Source: UBA11358 sp049517655 (GTDB lineage Bacteria; Verrucomicrobiota; Verrucomicrobiia; Limisphaerales; UBA11358). From it: a DNA stretch of 64,000 nucleotides. The stretch is from assembly GCA_049517655.1 (NCBI GenBank), contig JBEKRQ010000001.1, positions 744,001 to 808,000 on the forward strand, given 5' to 3'. How positions within the stretch are numbered: the first letter of the stretch is position 1; each line of letters begins with the position of its first letter. The notes under the pieces are model-generated. The model saw only the letters and a program-made list of their open reading frames with translations, did not search any database and was not told where the DNA came from. Below are positions 24,641 to 34,147 of this stretch, piece by piece. A program made the position numbers and the translations under genes.

Positions 24641-27043
24641 ATGAAAAGATGTTTTTCACTCGTTTTGGCGGGGTGCGCAATGTTTATGTTTTCTCCTTCT
24701 TCGGCACGCGCCGTTCCCGGCGACGAGCATTGGGACCCGCAATTCAACTGGCCGGGCACGACGAATATCATCATGGGCATTGGAATCGGCGGCGGAAAAA
24801 TTTATGCGGGCGGCGAGATCAGCGCCGGCACGCTGACCAATGCGCCGCTGGAAGTGTGGGACGGTTTGCAGTGGTCCACGATAGGTGCTTTTACCGGCAG
24901 CCCCGCAGTCATCGAAGATATTGCCGTTGCAGGCGGCACGCTGTATGTCGGCGGAGTTTTCACGACTGTCAATGGCGCAGCGATCAACGGGCTTGCCAAA
25001 TGGGACGGGACAAGCTGGAGCGGAATTGGCTTTTCCGGCATCGTTTACGGGTTGGCCGTGAACGGCAATAATCTTTATGTGGCCGGCTCATTCACCAATA
25101 CCGACGCTGGCGGCGTGATGATGACCAACATCGGTTATTGGGATGGGAGCGCCTGGCACGCTTTGGGTGGTGGCCTCGGAACACCGGGCACCGGCTCGGC
25201 AAGGGTGGTCGCCGTCAACAACGGTCTGGTTTACGCAGGCGGTTCTTTCACCAATTCCGGCTCGCAACTCATCACGAACCTCGCGGTGTGGAATGGTTCC
25301 GGTTGGTCGGCGGTCGGCGGTGGAGCCAATTCAGTTGTTTATGCCCTGACATTCAACGGAACTGATCTTTACGTCGGCGGCTCCTTCACGCAGGCTGGCC
25401 CCACGCTGGCGACGAACATTGCCAAGTGGGATGGCGTGAACTGGTCGGCGGTCGGCGGCGGTTTGACCGGCACGGGCAGCAGCGTGAACAGCCTCGCTGT
25501 TTTCAATGGCTCGGTTTGCGCGACGGGCGTGTTCACCAACGCCGGCGGGTTGATGGTGGCCAACTTCGCGGTTTGGAACGGCTCGTCATGGTCGGTGGCC
25601 AACGGCGGCATCAGCGCGACCGGCTACCGCGTCGTCAACAACGGCACAAACGTTTATGTCGGCGGCAATTTTATTTCAGCAGGCAACAAATTGATGAACG
25701 GCATCACGGCCTGGGATGGCGTGAATTGGAACCCCATTGGAACCGCCGGCCGAATCAACGGCATTTATGCCACCGTCCGGGCTTTGGCCGGCGATGGGAC
25801 AAATTTATACACAGGCGGAAGCTCGTTTTATTGGGCGGGACAAACCAACGTGAACCTGATCGGCCGCTTCGACGGCACGAATTGGTATCCGCTCGGCACC
25901 GGCATCAGCGGGTCAAGCGTCATCAGCGGCCCCATCGGCACCGGTATTCTCACCATCGCCCTCACCAATAATTACGTTTATGCCGGCGGCTATTTCACAA
26001 ACGCCGGCGGTGTGCCAGTAACCAACATCGCTTCCTGGAACGGGTCAAACTGGTCTGCGATGGGCAGCGGCCCCGGCGGCGTGGTGGCTTCCATTCTCGT
26101 CCGCCCGGACGGCGTTTATGCGGTGGGCGCGCCGTTTTACAATGTCAGCTATTACAACAGCCCGTTTTTCTCCCGTTGGGACGGTTCGAGCTGGCAGGGT
26201 GTTACCATCAACTTTCCGCCTTATACCGATTGGGAAACTTCTATTAGTCCCAACCTTGGCATGGCCGCGTTGGCCTGTATCGGCACCAACATTTTCATCG
26301 GCGGCTATTTCTACCTTGGTGAATATACCAATCCACCTTCCGGCTATGTCGGCTGCAACAATATCATGCGCTTCGACGGCACATACGGGTGGGTCATGGG
26401 CATGGGACTCAGCAGCAACGTCACCGCCATGGCCGTCATCGACACCAATCTTTTTGTCGCAGGACAGTTCACGAATGCCAGCGGCGTGGCGGCCAGCAAG
26501 ATTGCCCTGTGGAATGGCAATTACTGGACGAATCTTGGCAGCGGGCTGGTTGGCAGCGGCGTTATCAACGGGCTGGCGACCATGGGCGGGAATCTTTACG
26601 TCGGCGGCACGTTCACCAACATGGGCGGCACACCGGTTAATCGCATCGCCAAATGGGACGGTACAAATTGGTCCGCGCTCGGCAACGGCGCCACTTATCC
26701 CGGCTTGAGCAGCGCCTCCATCTTCGGTCTCGGTGTTTTGGGCAACAGCCTTTATGCCAGCGGAAGTTTCCGAATGATGGGTGACAAGCCGTCGTTCTAC
26801 ATCGCGCGTTGGAACGAGCAGAAGAATTTCGACACGCCGCAAATCAGCCCCCTCTTCGTGACCAACGGTCTGTTTCGCATGCGGCTTTTCGGAGTCAGCG
26901 GCATGACCAACCTCATTCAGGCTACTACCAATTTTACCACTTGGACGCCGATACTGACCAACAGTGCCGGTATCTACGACTTCAGCGACCCGAACTCTTC
27001 AAGTTATCCCTTCAGATTTTACCGCGCGGTTCTTGGCCCATAA
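24641..27043 (+). CDS. Secreted beta-propeller-like repeat protein
   Basis: An 800-residue protein with a signal peptide (MKRCFSLVLAGCAMFMFSPS...ARA). The mature part is about a dozen repeats of roughly 50-60 residues with the consensus (L/V)YVGG.FT..GG....NIA.WDG..WSA.G.G, which should form blades of one or two beta-propellers. The C-terminal 55 residues (FRMRLFGVSGMTNLIQATTNFTTW...) match a terminal domain often seen on verrucomicrobial secreted proteins. The stop codon lies at the first base triplet of a duplicated permease fragment. Surface binding is a guess; no enzyme motif was seen. Confidence 0.78.
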   Translation: MKRCFSLVLAGCAMFMFSPSSARAVPGDEHWDPQFNWPGTTNIIMGIGIGGGKIYAGGEISAGTLTNAPLEVWDGLQWSTIGAFTGSPAVIEDIAVAGGTLYVGGVFTTVNGAAINGLAKWDGTSWSGIGFSGIVYGLAVNGNNLYVAGSFTNTDAGGVMMTNIGYWDGSAWHALGGGLGTPGTGSARVVAVNNGLVYAGGSFTNSGSQLITNLAVWNGSGWSAVGGGANSVVYALTFNGTDLYVGGSFTQAGPTLATNIAKWDGVNWSAVGGGLTGTGSSVNSLAVFNGSVCATGVFTNAGGLMVANFAVWNGSSWSVANGGISATGYRVVNNGTNVYVGGNFISAGNKLMNGITAWDGVNWNPIGTAGRINGIYATVRALAGDGTNLYTGGSSFYWAGQTNVNLIGRFDGTNWYPLGTGISGSSVISGPIGTGILTIALTNNYVYAGGYFTNAGGVPVTNIASWNGSNWSAMGSGPGGVVASILVRPDGVYAVGAPFYNVSYYNSPFFSRWDGSSWQGVTINFPPYTDWETSISPNLGMAALACIGTNIFIGGYFYLGEYTNPPSGYVGCNNIMRFDGTYGWVMGMGLSSNVTAMAVIDTNLFVAGQFTNASGVAASKIALWNGNYWTNLGSGLVGSGVINGLATMGGNLYVGGTFTNMGGTPVNRIAKWDGTNWSALGNGATYPGLSSASIFGLGVLGNSLYASGSFRMMGDKPSFYIARWNEQKNFDTPQISPLFVTNGLFRMRLFGVSGMTNLIQATTNFTTWTPILTNSAGIYDFSDPNSSSYPFRFYRAVLGP

Positions 27044-27171
27044 ATCGTGCGCCAGAGCGACAGCATGGCGAACAGCGGGATGAAACCGAACAGCGTTCGC
27101 GTCAGGTAATTGAAGCGATACGTCAGGTTGTTTTGAATCCCGATGCCGATGACATGCCAGTATTTTTTCAT
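27041..27171 (-). pseudogene. Duplicated 5' fragment of the ABC-2 permease gene
   Basis: On the minus strand from 27171 the sequence reads MKKYWHVIGIGIQNNLTYRF and on to LSLWRTIYG, matching the first 42 or so residues of the permease at 23679-24488 with few differences, then leaves homology. Similarity starts exactly at the TAA stop of the propeller gene (27041 against 24358) and continues weakly upstream of the ATG. It is in the same orientation as the intact copy, so the two form direct repeats around the propeller gene. Confidence 0.9.
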
Positions 27172-27314
27172 TCATTCACAAACGTTTGGAAATTTATCTG
27201 CGCAAAATGGAATTGCGATTCAATTTTTATTGCCGAACAACGCGTCCGCAATTAGTGTTAGCGCCGGTGATTGCCATTTGTGCCAGTCAACGCAACATTT
27301 AGGACCAAAGACGT

Positions 27315-29492
27315 ATGACAAGGAAACCTCTCGCAGGCGCGGAATTGAACGGGCTGGTTGCGGGCTTGAACAAGTTGTCCCGCAATTTGTGGTGGAGCTG
27401 GGATCAGGAGGCGCAGGATTTATTTCAGGAACTCTCGCCGCGCAGTTGGCAAAATCTTTATCATAACGCCGCCGCCATTTTGCGCGAAGTCTCGGAATAC
27501 GAACTGCGCGTGCGCCTGCAAGACGCTGACTTTGAGCAACACGCGCGCGCGGTCTTGCACGATTTCGAGGCGTATCTCGCCTGCAAAAGCACCTGGGGAC
27601 ACGTGAATGCTCCGCAATTACTCCAAAATCCCGTCGCGTATTTTTCCGCCGAATTTGGTTTTCACGAGTCGCTGCCGATTTCGGCGGGCGGCCTCGGCAT
27701 CCTGGCCGGTGACCACGCAAAATCCGCCAGCGACCTTGGCCTCGGCTTCGTCGGCGTCGGTTTATTTTACCGCGAAGGTTATTTCCAGCAGGCCATTGAC
27801 TCGAACAACTGGCAGACCGAATTCTACAATCTGGTGGATCCGCAAAACGTGCCGCTCGAACCCGTGCTGGACGCCAATGGCCAGACGCTCGTGTGCGACG
27901 TGGAAATTGACATGAATCACGTCTTCTTTCAGGCGTGGCGCGTGAACGTCGGGCGCGTGCCGGTATATTTGCTCGACGCCAACCGCCCGGAAAACGCCGA
28001 GCATTTCCGCGATTTGACGGCGCGCGTTTATGGCGGCGACGGCACAATACGCATCATGCAGGAAATCCTGCTCGGCATCGGCGGGGTTCGCCTGCTGCAC
28101 AAGCTCGGCGTGCAGCCGTCGGTCTTTCACATGAACGAGGGTCATGCGGCCTTCCTGACGCTGGAATTGATCCGCGAAAAACTGGCCACCGGACAAAAAT
28201 TTACTGACGCGCTCGCCGCGACCCGGGCGCAATGTATTTTCACCACCCACACGCCGGTTGAAGCCGGACACGACCGCTTCGCCCCCGAATTGATGGACTA
28301 CGCGTTCCTGCTTTACCAGCACCAATTGCCCGTGCCGTTTCAGGACATCATGCCGTTGGGCCGCGTGCATCCCGAGAACGCGCACGAGCCGTTTTGCATG
28401 ACTGTGCTCGCGCTCAAGCTGTCGCGCGCCGCCAACGGCGTGAGCGAACTGCACGGCGACACCAGCCGCCGCATGTGGCAATCCCTTTATCCCGGCACCC
28501 CCGTCGAAAAAGTCCCCATCGGCCACATCACCAACGGCATTCACCTGCTCGGCTGGATGAAAGGTTCGGTGCGCCAGTTCTGGCGGGAAAAAATGAAGGA
28601 CAAGAGGGCGGGCGTGGTCAAGATGTGGGACGAAAAATATGGACACGATTGGGCGTCGGCGATTCACCACCATGAATTCTGGAAAAAAATGGCCGACGCG
28701 TCGTTCGTTTCCGATGAGGAACTTTGGGCGCTGCGCTACAAATTGCGGCGCGAGATGATTGAATTCATCCGCCGCCGTCTGTCGCACCAAACCCAGCGCA
28801 TCACGCCCGGCGATTACATCCGCTTCGATCACCTGCTGAATCCCGATGCGCTGACCATTGGCTTCGCGCGCCGCTTCGCCACTTACAAACGCGCGCCGCT
28901 GATTTTCCAGCAATTTGACAACATCGTGAAACTCGCGCACGACAAACAGCGGCCGGTGCAGTTTATTTTCGCCGGCAAGGCGCATCCGCGCGATGACGAA
29001 GGCAAACGCTTCATCCAGCAAATCATTTGCCTCAGCAAACAGGGTGAATTGGCGGGTAGTGTGGTGTTTGTCGAAAACTATGACATTCACATCGCGCGGC
29101 AGATGGTTTCCGGCTGCGACGTGTGGCTGAACAACCCGCGCCGCCCGCTGGAAGCCTCCGGCACCAGCGGCATGAAGGCCGGCTGCAATGGCTGTTTGAA
29201 TTTCAGCATTCTGGACGGCTGGTGGCGCGAAGGCTACGACGGCACCAACGGTTTTGCCATCGGCGGCGATTCAAATCCGGACAACGTCGAGGAACAGGAT
29301 CGCGTGGACAGCGCCAATCTTTACCAGACGCTCACCGAACAGGTCATTCCAATGTTCTTCGACCGCGACGAACAAGGTATTCCGCGCCAATGGATTCAGC
29401 GCATTCGCCGCGCGATGGTCACGCTTGTGCCGCAATTCACCACCGACCGCATGGTCAAGGAATACACGCGGAAGTATTATCTGGCGAAATAA
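27315..29492 (+). CDS. glgP: Alpha-glucan phosphorylase (GT35, short bacterial type)
   Basis: Releases glucose 1-phosphate from glycogen or maltodextrin in the cytoplasm using pyridoxal phosphate. The N-terminal DUF3417-like segment (LNKLSRNLWWSWDQEAQDLF) identifies the TIGR02094-type subgroup rather than classic 800+ residue GlgP. Other motifs: YFSAEFGFHESLPISAGGLG, VFHMNEGHAAF, ITNGIHLLGWM, and the PLP Lys621 in EASGTSGMKAGCNG. At 725 residues it is near the usual length. It lies 143 bases after the pseudogene fragment. No other glycogen genes are adjacent. Confidence 0.95.
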   Translation: MTRKPLAGAELNGLVAGLNKLSRNLWWSWDQEAQDLFQELSPRSWQNLYHNAAAILREVSEYELRVRLQDADFEQHARAVLHDFEAYLACKSTWGHVNAPQLLQNPVAYFSAEFGFHESLPISAGGLGILAGDHAKSASDLGLGFVGVGLFYREGYFQQAIDSNNWQTEFYNLVDPQNVPLEPVLDANGQTLVCDVEIDMNHVFFQAWRVNVGRVPVYLLDANRPENAEHFRDLTARVYGGDGTIRIMQEILLGIGGVRLLHKLGVQPSVFHMNEGHAAFLTLELIREKLATGQKFTDALAATRAQCIFTTHTPVEAGHDRFAPELMDYAFLLYQHQLPVPFQDIMPLGRVHPENAHEPFCMTVLALKLSRAANGVSELHGDTSRRMWQSLYPGTPVEKVPIGHITNGIHLLGWMKGSVRQFWREKMKDKRAGVVKMWDEKYGHDWASAIHHHEFWKKMADASFVSDEELWALRYKLRREMIEFIRRRLSHQTQRITPGDYIRFDHLLNPDALTIGFARRFATYKRAPLIFQQFDNIVKLAHDKQRPVQFIFAGKAHPRDDEGKRFIQQIICLSKQGELAGSVVFVENYDIHIARQMVSGCDVWLNNPRRPLEASGTSGMKAGCNGCLNFSILDGWWREGYDGTNGFAIGGDSNPDNVEEQDRVDSANLYQTLTEQVIPMFFDRDEQGIPRQWIQRIRRAMVTLVPQFTTDRMVKEYTRKYYLAK

Positions 29493-29495
29493 GTT

Positions 29496-29580
29496 GGTAG
29501 GGACATCCTGCCGGGATGTCCGCCACGGTCGCCCCGGCGGTGCGTTTCTACAAAGACGTCAGCCCTACGGGCTCGAAAAA
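29496..29580. repeat. Partial palindromic element after glgP
   Basis: It begins GGTAGGG and contains the hairpin GGACATCC, TGCC, GGATGTCC (29501-29520). The matching CCCTACC end is replaced by GCCCTACGGGC near 29565. It may serve as a terminator for glgP, though no T-run follows. Confidence 0.65.
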
Positions 29581-29658
29581 ATTCGCGCTCAATCCGCCCC
29601 GATTAATTTCCTTCCTTGCGCTCCTCTGCCCCGGTCGTAACCTTTCCGCCGGTCTAAT

Positions 29659-30834
29659 ATGAATTATCGTATTTCTCAACGCGCCGCTTCACTGTCACTA
29701 TCGCTCACGCTCGCCATTGACGCGAAAGCCAAAGCCATGAAGGCCTCGGGCGAGGACGTCGTTGGTTTCGGTGCAGGCGAACCGGATTTCGACACGCCGC
29801 AACACATCAAGGACGCCGCCGCCAAGGCGCTCGCCGCCGGGTTCACCAAATATACGCCGTCCAGCGGCATGCCGGAATTGCGCCAGGCCATCGCCGACAA
29901 GTTCAAGCGCGAAAACGGCCTCACTTATAAACCGTCGCAAATCATCGTCTCCTGCGGCGGCAAACACTCGTGTTACAACGTCATCATCACCACCTGCCAA
30001 GAAGGCGATGAAGTGCTCATTCCTGCGCCGTATTGGTTGAGCTACCCGGAAATGGTCAAGCTCGCCAGTGCCAAGCCGGTATTTCTGCAAACCACCGACA
30101 AGACCGAATTCAAAGTGACACCGCAACAGTTGCGCGCCGCGATCACGCCCAACACGCGGCTTTTCATTCTCAACTCGCCGAGCAATCCGACCGGCAGCGT
30201 TTATTCACCTGAAGAAAGCAAGGCGCTGGGCGATGTCTGCATTGAGAAGGGCGTGCTCATCATGAGCGACGAAATTTACGAGCACCTGCTTTACGACGGC
30301 GCGGTGCACAAGAGCGTTGCCAGCTTCTCGCCTGCGCACCAGGAACACACCGTCATCGTCCACGGTTTTGCGAAGGCATGGAGTATGACGGGCTGGCGTC
30401 TCGGTTTCCTTGCTGCGCCAGAACCGATTGCCAAGGCCATTGACGCCGTGCAAAGCCACAGTACAAGCAACCCGACGTCGTTCGCGCAAAAGGGCGCGCT
30501 GGCTGCGATTACCGGCTCAATGGATCATTTGAAGGCGTGGATTGCCGAATTTGACAGGCGCCGCCGGTTCGCATATCAGAAATTGAACAGCATTCCAGGC
30601 ATTTCCTGCGTGAATCCGAAGGGCGCGTTCTATTTGTTCCCGAATATCTCGAAGACCGGCCTCAAAAGCACCGAATTCTGCGCGAAGCTTCTTGACGCGG
30701 AAAAGGTCGCCGCCGTGCCCGGCATCGCATTCGGCGCGGATGATTACATCCGTTTGAGCTATGCGACGAGCATGGCAAACATCGAAAAAGGCCTGAAACG
30801 GATTGAGAAATTTGTGCGCAGTCTAAAAAAGTAA
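29659..30834 (+). CDS. Class I/II aminotransferase (aspartate aminotransferase type)
   Basis: A 391-residue PLP enzyme transferring amino groups, most like the Igamma aspartate/prephenate aminotransferases. Seen: GFGAGEPDFDTPQHIKDAA, NSPSNPTGSVYS, the PLP-binding Lys239 in HGFAKAWSMTGWRLG, and the C-terminal Arg in DDYIRLSYA. No specificity-deciding residue was read, so substrate could be aspartate, prephenate or another amino acid. It converges on tsaD, with a hairpin between the stop codons. Confidence 0.92.
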   Translation: MNYRISQRAASLSLSLTLAIDAKAKAMKASGEDVVGFGAGEPDFDTPQHIKDAAAKALAAGFTKYTPSSGMPELRQAIADKFKRENGLTYKPSQIIVSCGGKHSCYNVIITTCQEGDEVLIPAPYWLSYPEMVKLASAKPVFLQTTDKTEFKVTPQQLRAAITPNTRLFILNSPSNPTGSVYSPEESKALGDVCIEKGVLIMSDEIYEHLLYDGAVHKSVASFSPAHQEHTVIVHGFAKAWSMTGWRLGFLAAPEPIAKAIDAVQSHSTSNPTSFAQKGALAAITGSMDHLKAWIAEFDRRRRFAYQKLNSIPGISCVNPKGAFYLFPNISKTGLKSTEFCAKLLDAEKVAAVPGIAFGADDYIRLSYATSMANIEKGLKRIEKFVRSLKK

Positions 30835-30853
30835 CACAGGCCTCTGGCCTGTG
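30835..30853. terminator. Hairpin between convergent genes, half of a repeat element
   Basis: CACAGGCC, loop TCT, GGCCTGTG starts immediately after the aminotransferase stop. It equals one arm of the GTGGCACAGG-type palindromic element (compare 18293-18347). Its position between convergent genes suggests use as a bidirectional terminator, although it lacks a T-run. Confidence 0.45.
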
Positions 30854-30888
30854 AAATTCAACAAGGTAGGAACGCGCGTCCCTCTGCC

Positions 30889-31920
30889 TCATGCCAACTC
30901 CCAACTTGGATTAATTTCCTGATCGAGTGATGTCGGCTCAACGTCAGCTAGCAGTTTTCGCTCGGCCAAAATGCCAATCATCGCCGCGTTGTCGGTGCAG
31001 AGATTTTTTTCTGCAAGCCGCAGCGCAAAACCTTCGCGTTTGCAAGCTCGCGCCAACTCGTGTCGCAACGCGCGGTTGCACGTCACGCCACCGGACGCGG
31101 TCACACAACGAACGTGGTTTCGTTTTGCTGCACGAATTGTTTTTGCAACGAGAACGTCCACAATTGCCGCCTGGACACTCGCGCACAAATCGCATATTTG
31201 CTGTTTATCATTCAACAAATTCGGGTTATCGCGCAAAAAATAGCGCACGGACGTTTTTAATCCGCTGAAACTGAAGTCGTCACTGGCGTCATTCAGCAAC
31301 GGTCGGGGGAAATCAAATGCCTTGGGATTCCCCTGCTCTGCCAGCCGGTCAATCTCCGGGCCGGCGGGATACGCCAGTCCCATCAACTTTCCGGCCTTGT
31401 CAAAACATTCGCCGCCGGCGTCATCCACCGTCGAACCGAGAACGCGATGTTTTAATTCGGATTCCACCAAAGCCAAAATCGTGTGGCCGCCGCTGACAAT
31501 CAACGAGACGTTTGGTTGAAAGACGGCAAAGTCGGCGGCGAGGGCGCCGCCGCCGCACACAATCCACGGCGAATATAAATGCGCTTCGTGATGGTTGATG
31601 CCGACGAATGGTTTCCGCAAGGCAAACGCGATGGTTTGCGCCGCCTTGAACCCGATGAGCAGCGCAGTCGGCAATCCCGGCCCTTGCGTGGCGGCGACGG
31701 CGTCGAGTTGTTCCGGCTGCACGCCTGCTTCGCTCAACGCGGCTTGCGCGACGGGAATCAGGTTCCGCAAATGTTCGCGTGCGGCCAGCTCCGGCACCAC
31801 GCCGCCGTATTCGGCGTGCAATTCGATTTGTGAAGAAACAACACTGGACAGGATTTTGCCATCGCGCACAACAGCGGCGCTGGTTTCATCGCAGGAAGTT
31901 TCAAGGGCGAGCAAAATCAT
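30889..31920 (-). CDS. tsaD: tRNA N6-adenosine threonylcarbamoyltransferase
   Basis: Adds the threonylcarbamoyl group in the t6A37 modification of ANN-decoding tRNAs, with TsaB/TsaE elsewhere. Kae1/Qri7 family signatures: ILLALETSCDETSAAVV, the metal-binding HHEAH, VSGGHTIL, and ASGGVTCNRALR. The ATG at 31920 gives 343 residues, the usual size. The extra upstream codons in the longer frame (MSNEESFVIRNLKFDIP) come from a palindromic element at 31923-31973. Last gene of the large minus-strand cluster. Confidence 0.96.
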   Translation of the reverse strand: MILLALETSCDETSAAVVRDGKILSSVVSSQIELHAEYGGVVPELAAREHLRNLIPVAQAALSEAGVQPEQLDAVAATQGPGLPTALLIGFKAAQTIAFALRKPFVGINHHEAHLYSPWIVCGGGALAADFAVFQPNVSLIVSGGHTILALVESELKHRVLGSTVDDAGGECFDKAGKLMGLAYPAGPEIDRLAEQGNPKAFDFPRPLLNDASDDFSFSGLKTSVRYFLRDNPNLLNDKQQICDLCASVQAAIVDVLVAKTIRAAKRNHVRCVTASGGVTCNRALRHELARACKREGFALRLAEKNLCTDNAAMIGILAERKLLADVEPTSLDQEINPSWELA

Positions 31921-31922
31921 TG

Positions 31923-31973
31923 GAATGTCGAATTTTAAGTTGCGAATTACGAACGATTCTTCATTCGACATTC
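31923..31973. repeat. Palindromic element between ctp and tsaD
   Basis: Perfect terminal inverted repeats GAATGTCGAAT (31923-31933) and ATTCGACATTC (31963-31973). It fills most of the 61-base spacer ahead of tsaD and covers its ribosome-binding region. Confidence 0.75.
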
Positions 31974-31981
31974 ACAATCCG

Positions 31982-33298
31982 TCATTTACCTGCCGTCATT
32001 TTTTCGGGCGTTTTGCCGAGTTCGCTGTAAAGCAACAGGCCTTTGATCAAATCCTCGGCGCGTTCGAGTTGCGCGTCTTGAATGCCTTTGACACGGGCAC
32101 GATCTTCCGGACGAAGCGATTCGAGCCCGCCGGGTGCGCGCTTGAATATCAACGCGGCTTCTTCTTCATCGCTCATGGGGACGGTGATGTCGGGCGTGAT
32201 GCCTTGTTCCTGAATGACTTTGTGGCTGGGCGTGTAATATTTGGCTGTGGTCAGCTTGAGCGCGGAACCATCGTCGAGAGGAAAAATGCTTTGCACGGAA
32301 CCTTTGCCGAAGGTTTTTTCGCCGAGAATGATGGCGCGATGCAAATCCTGCAAACAGCCGGCGACAATTTCCGACGCGCTTGCGCTGCCCAAATTCACGA
32401 GCACGACAATGGGCATGCTTTTCAATACATTGCCGTGACTCCCGGCGCGCCGGATTGTATTTTGACCCGGATCGCGTCCTTCAGTGGTAACAACAAGTTC
32501 TCCACGGGGCAAAAATTCACTGCAAACCTCAACCGCCTCGTCGAGCAAACCGCCGGGATTCCAGCGTAAATCAAGAATCAACGCCTTCATGCCCTGTGCT
32601 TTCAATTTATTCAGCGCAGTTTTAAGCTCGTCGTCTGTCTTGTCGCCAAATTGCGTGACACGGATATAGCCAATTTTGTCGGCGCCGAGCGGGAATTCCT
32701 TTTTGCCGTTGATGTCCTTGACCATGTCCATCTTGACAATCGCGCGGGTGAGCGTGAAATCCCTCACCATGCCCGACGAAGGCCGCTGAATGGTCACGGT
32801 CACTTGCGTGCCCGGTTCGCCGCGAAGCAGTTTCACTGCGTCCGGCAAAGACATTCTTTCCGCGCTCTTGCCGTTGATTTTGACAATGCGGTCGCCGGAC
32901 AAAATACCCGCGCGAAATCCCGGCGTATCCTCCATCGGCGTGACTACCGTGACATAATTGTTTTTCATCGTCACCACCAAACCGAGTCCTCCGAACGCGC
33001 CTTCCGTGTCACTTTGCAATTCCCGATACTCGTCCGGGTCCATGAACTCGCTGTGCGGGTCGAGCGAACCGATCATGCCCTTGAGCGCCGCGTAAACCAG
33101 GTCGCGATACGTCAAGTTCTGGCCGTTCACGTATTCCGTCCGGACTTTTCCCAGCACGCCGGCAAAAAGCTCCAGGTTTGGTTCAGCCGAATCTTTCCGT
33201 TCCGCCGCGTGGGCCGAACTTAAATAAATTCGCGCGCCGACGATCAAATTCACCGTCAGCGCCATAATCACAAATCCATAAATCAAACGTCGTTTCAT
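31982..33298 (-). CDS. Carboxy-terminal processing protease (S41)
   Basis: A 438-residue periplasmic serine protease of the CtpA/Prc family, which trims C-termini of exported proteins. An N-terminal signal/anchor (MKRRLIYGFVIMALTVNLIV) is followed by a PDZ domain (GLVVTMKNNYVTVV...GDRIVKINGKSAERM) and the catalytic core, with Ser in VNLGSASASEIVAG and Lys in GEKTFGKGSVQ. The ATG at 33298 is chosen since it opens directly into the signal segment. Convergence of function with neighbouring rseP and secDF suggests envelope maintenance. 61 bases separate it from tsaD. Confidence 0.94.
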   Translation of the reverse strand: MKRRLIYGFVIMALTVNLIVGARIYLSSAHAAERKDSAEPNLELFAGVLGKVRTEYVNGQNLTYRDLVYAALKGMIGSLDPHSEFMDPDEYRELQSDTEGAFGGLGLVVTMKNNYVTVVTPMEDTPGFRAGILSGDRIVKINGKSAERMSLPDAVKLLRGEPGTQVTVTIQRPSSGMVRDFTLTRAIVKMDMVKDINGKKEFPLGADKIGYIRVTQFGDKTDDELKTALNKLKAQGMKALILDLRWNPGGLLDEAVEVCSEFLPRGELVVTTEGRDPGQNTIRRAGSHGNVLKSMPIVVLVNLGSASASEIVAGCLQDLHRAIILGEKTFGKGSVQSIFPLDDGSALKLTTAKYYTPSHKVIQEQGITPDITVPMSDEEEAALIFKRAPGGLESLRPEDRARVKGIQDAQLERAEDLIKGLLLYSELGKTPEKMTAGK

Positions 33299-33337
33299 AA
33301 AGGGAGGAAAGCTAGCACAGGCGTGCAAAATTTCGAA

Positions 33338-34060
33338 TCAAGTTTTATTTCGCAGCAGCATTTCGACGAACGGCAAATCACCCGCCATCGTAATCTTGGG
33401 ATTTGGCGCGATGCTCGACACAAGCCGGACCGGCTGGCCAATCAATTCGCACGCCGCCGTATCGTCCGTGAAAACGAGCTTGCGGCGGCGCGCTTCGGTC
33501 AGCGCGCGGCGAATCACCTCCACGCGAAACGTCTGCGGCGTTTGCACCGCCCATAGGCGCGACCGGTCAAGCGTGCATCGAATCAATCCGCCTTCCGTCG
33601 ATTCCTTGATTGTGTCCGTCACCGGCTGCGCCGCCACCGCCGCGCCGGTTTCGTCCGCCGCCTTGACCGTCGCCGCGATCAATTCCCTGCTCGTGCAAGG
33701 CCGCGCCGCGTCGTGAATCGCCACGATTTCCGCCGTCGGCGACAATGCTTCCAGACCGTTCCAGACCGAATCCTGCCGTTCCGCTCCGCCAACGACAATG
33801 CGGAACGGTTTTTTAAAAAGGAATTTCGCCGCCAGTTCCCTGAAAGCCTCCTGCATTCCGTCGCGCACGACGAGAATGATTTCATCGATGTATTTTACCT
33901 CATCGAACCGCAGCCATGTGTGCGCCACGACCGGACGCCCGGCCACTTCCAGAAACAATTTATCCGCCCCAGCTTGTGTGGCCGAAGCTTCTCCAGCCCG
34001 GCGAAGGCCCGCGCCCATGCGGACACCTTTGCCGGCAGCGACCAGAATGGCTGAAACCAT
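33338..34060 (-). CDS. ispD: 2-C-methyl-D-erythritol 4-phosphate cytidylyltransferase
   Basis: MEP pathway step 2: MEP + CTP to CDP-ME. The nucleotide-binding loop SAILVAAGKGVRMG is followed after an unusual stretch by KLFLEVAGRPVVAHT. Further motifs are VGGAERQDSVWNGL, IHDAARP and DDTAACELIG. Between RMG and KLF there are about 17 extra residues (AGLRRAGEASATQAGAD) not normal for IspD, possibly another repeat-derived insertion. The ATG at 34060 is used. dxr and ispG of the same pathway are in the same gene block. Confidence 0.94.
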   Translation of the reverse strand: MVSAILVAAGKGVRMGAGLRRAGEASATQAGADKLFLEVAGRPVVAHTWLRFDEVKYIDEIILVVRDGMQEAFRELAAKFLFKKPFRIVVGGAERQDSVWNGLEALSPTAEIVAIHDAARPCTSRELIAATVKAADETGAAVAAQPVTDTIKESTEGGLIRCTLDRSRLWAVQTPQTFRVEVIRRALTEARRRKLVFTDDTAACELIGQPVRLVSSIAPNPKITMAGDLPFVEMLLRNKT

Positions 34061-34073
34061 GGGAACCAGTCTA

Positions 34074-34147
34074 AAGTCCAAAGTCCAAAGTCCAAAGTCT
34101 AAAATGTTCGTGACCGCTTTGAACTTCAGACTTTGGACCCTGGATTA
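34074..34147. repeat. Inverted-repeat element between recJ and ispD
   Basis: A tandem AAAGTCC tract (four units, 34078-34104) on the left and its near complement (CAGACTTTGGACCCTGG, 34129-34145) on the right make an imperfect palindrome filling the spacer between the recJ stop and the ispD start. Confidence 0.75.

Noticed and set aside
27762..29090. 442-residue minus-strand open frame
   Set aside because: It is antisense to glgP, whose motifs are clear; no domain is visible in the antisense frame.
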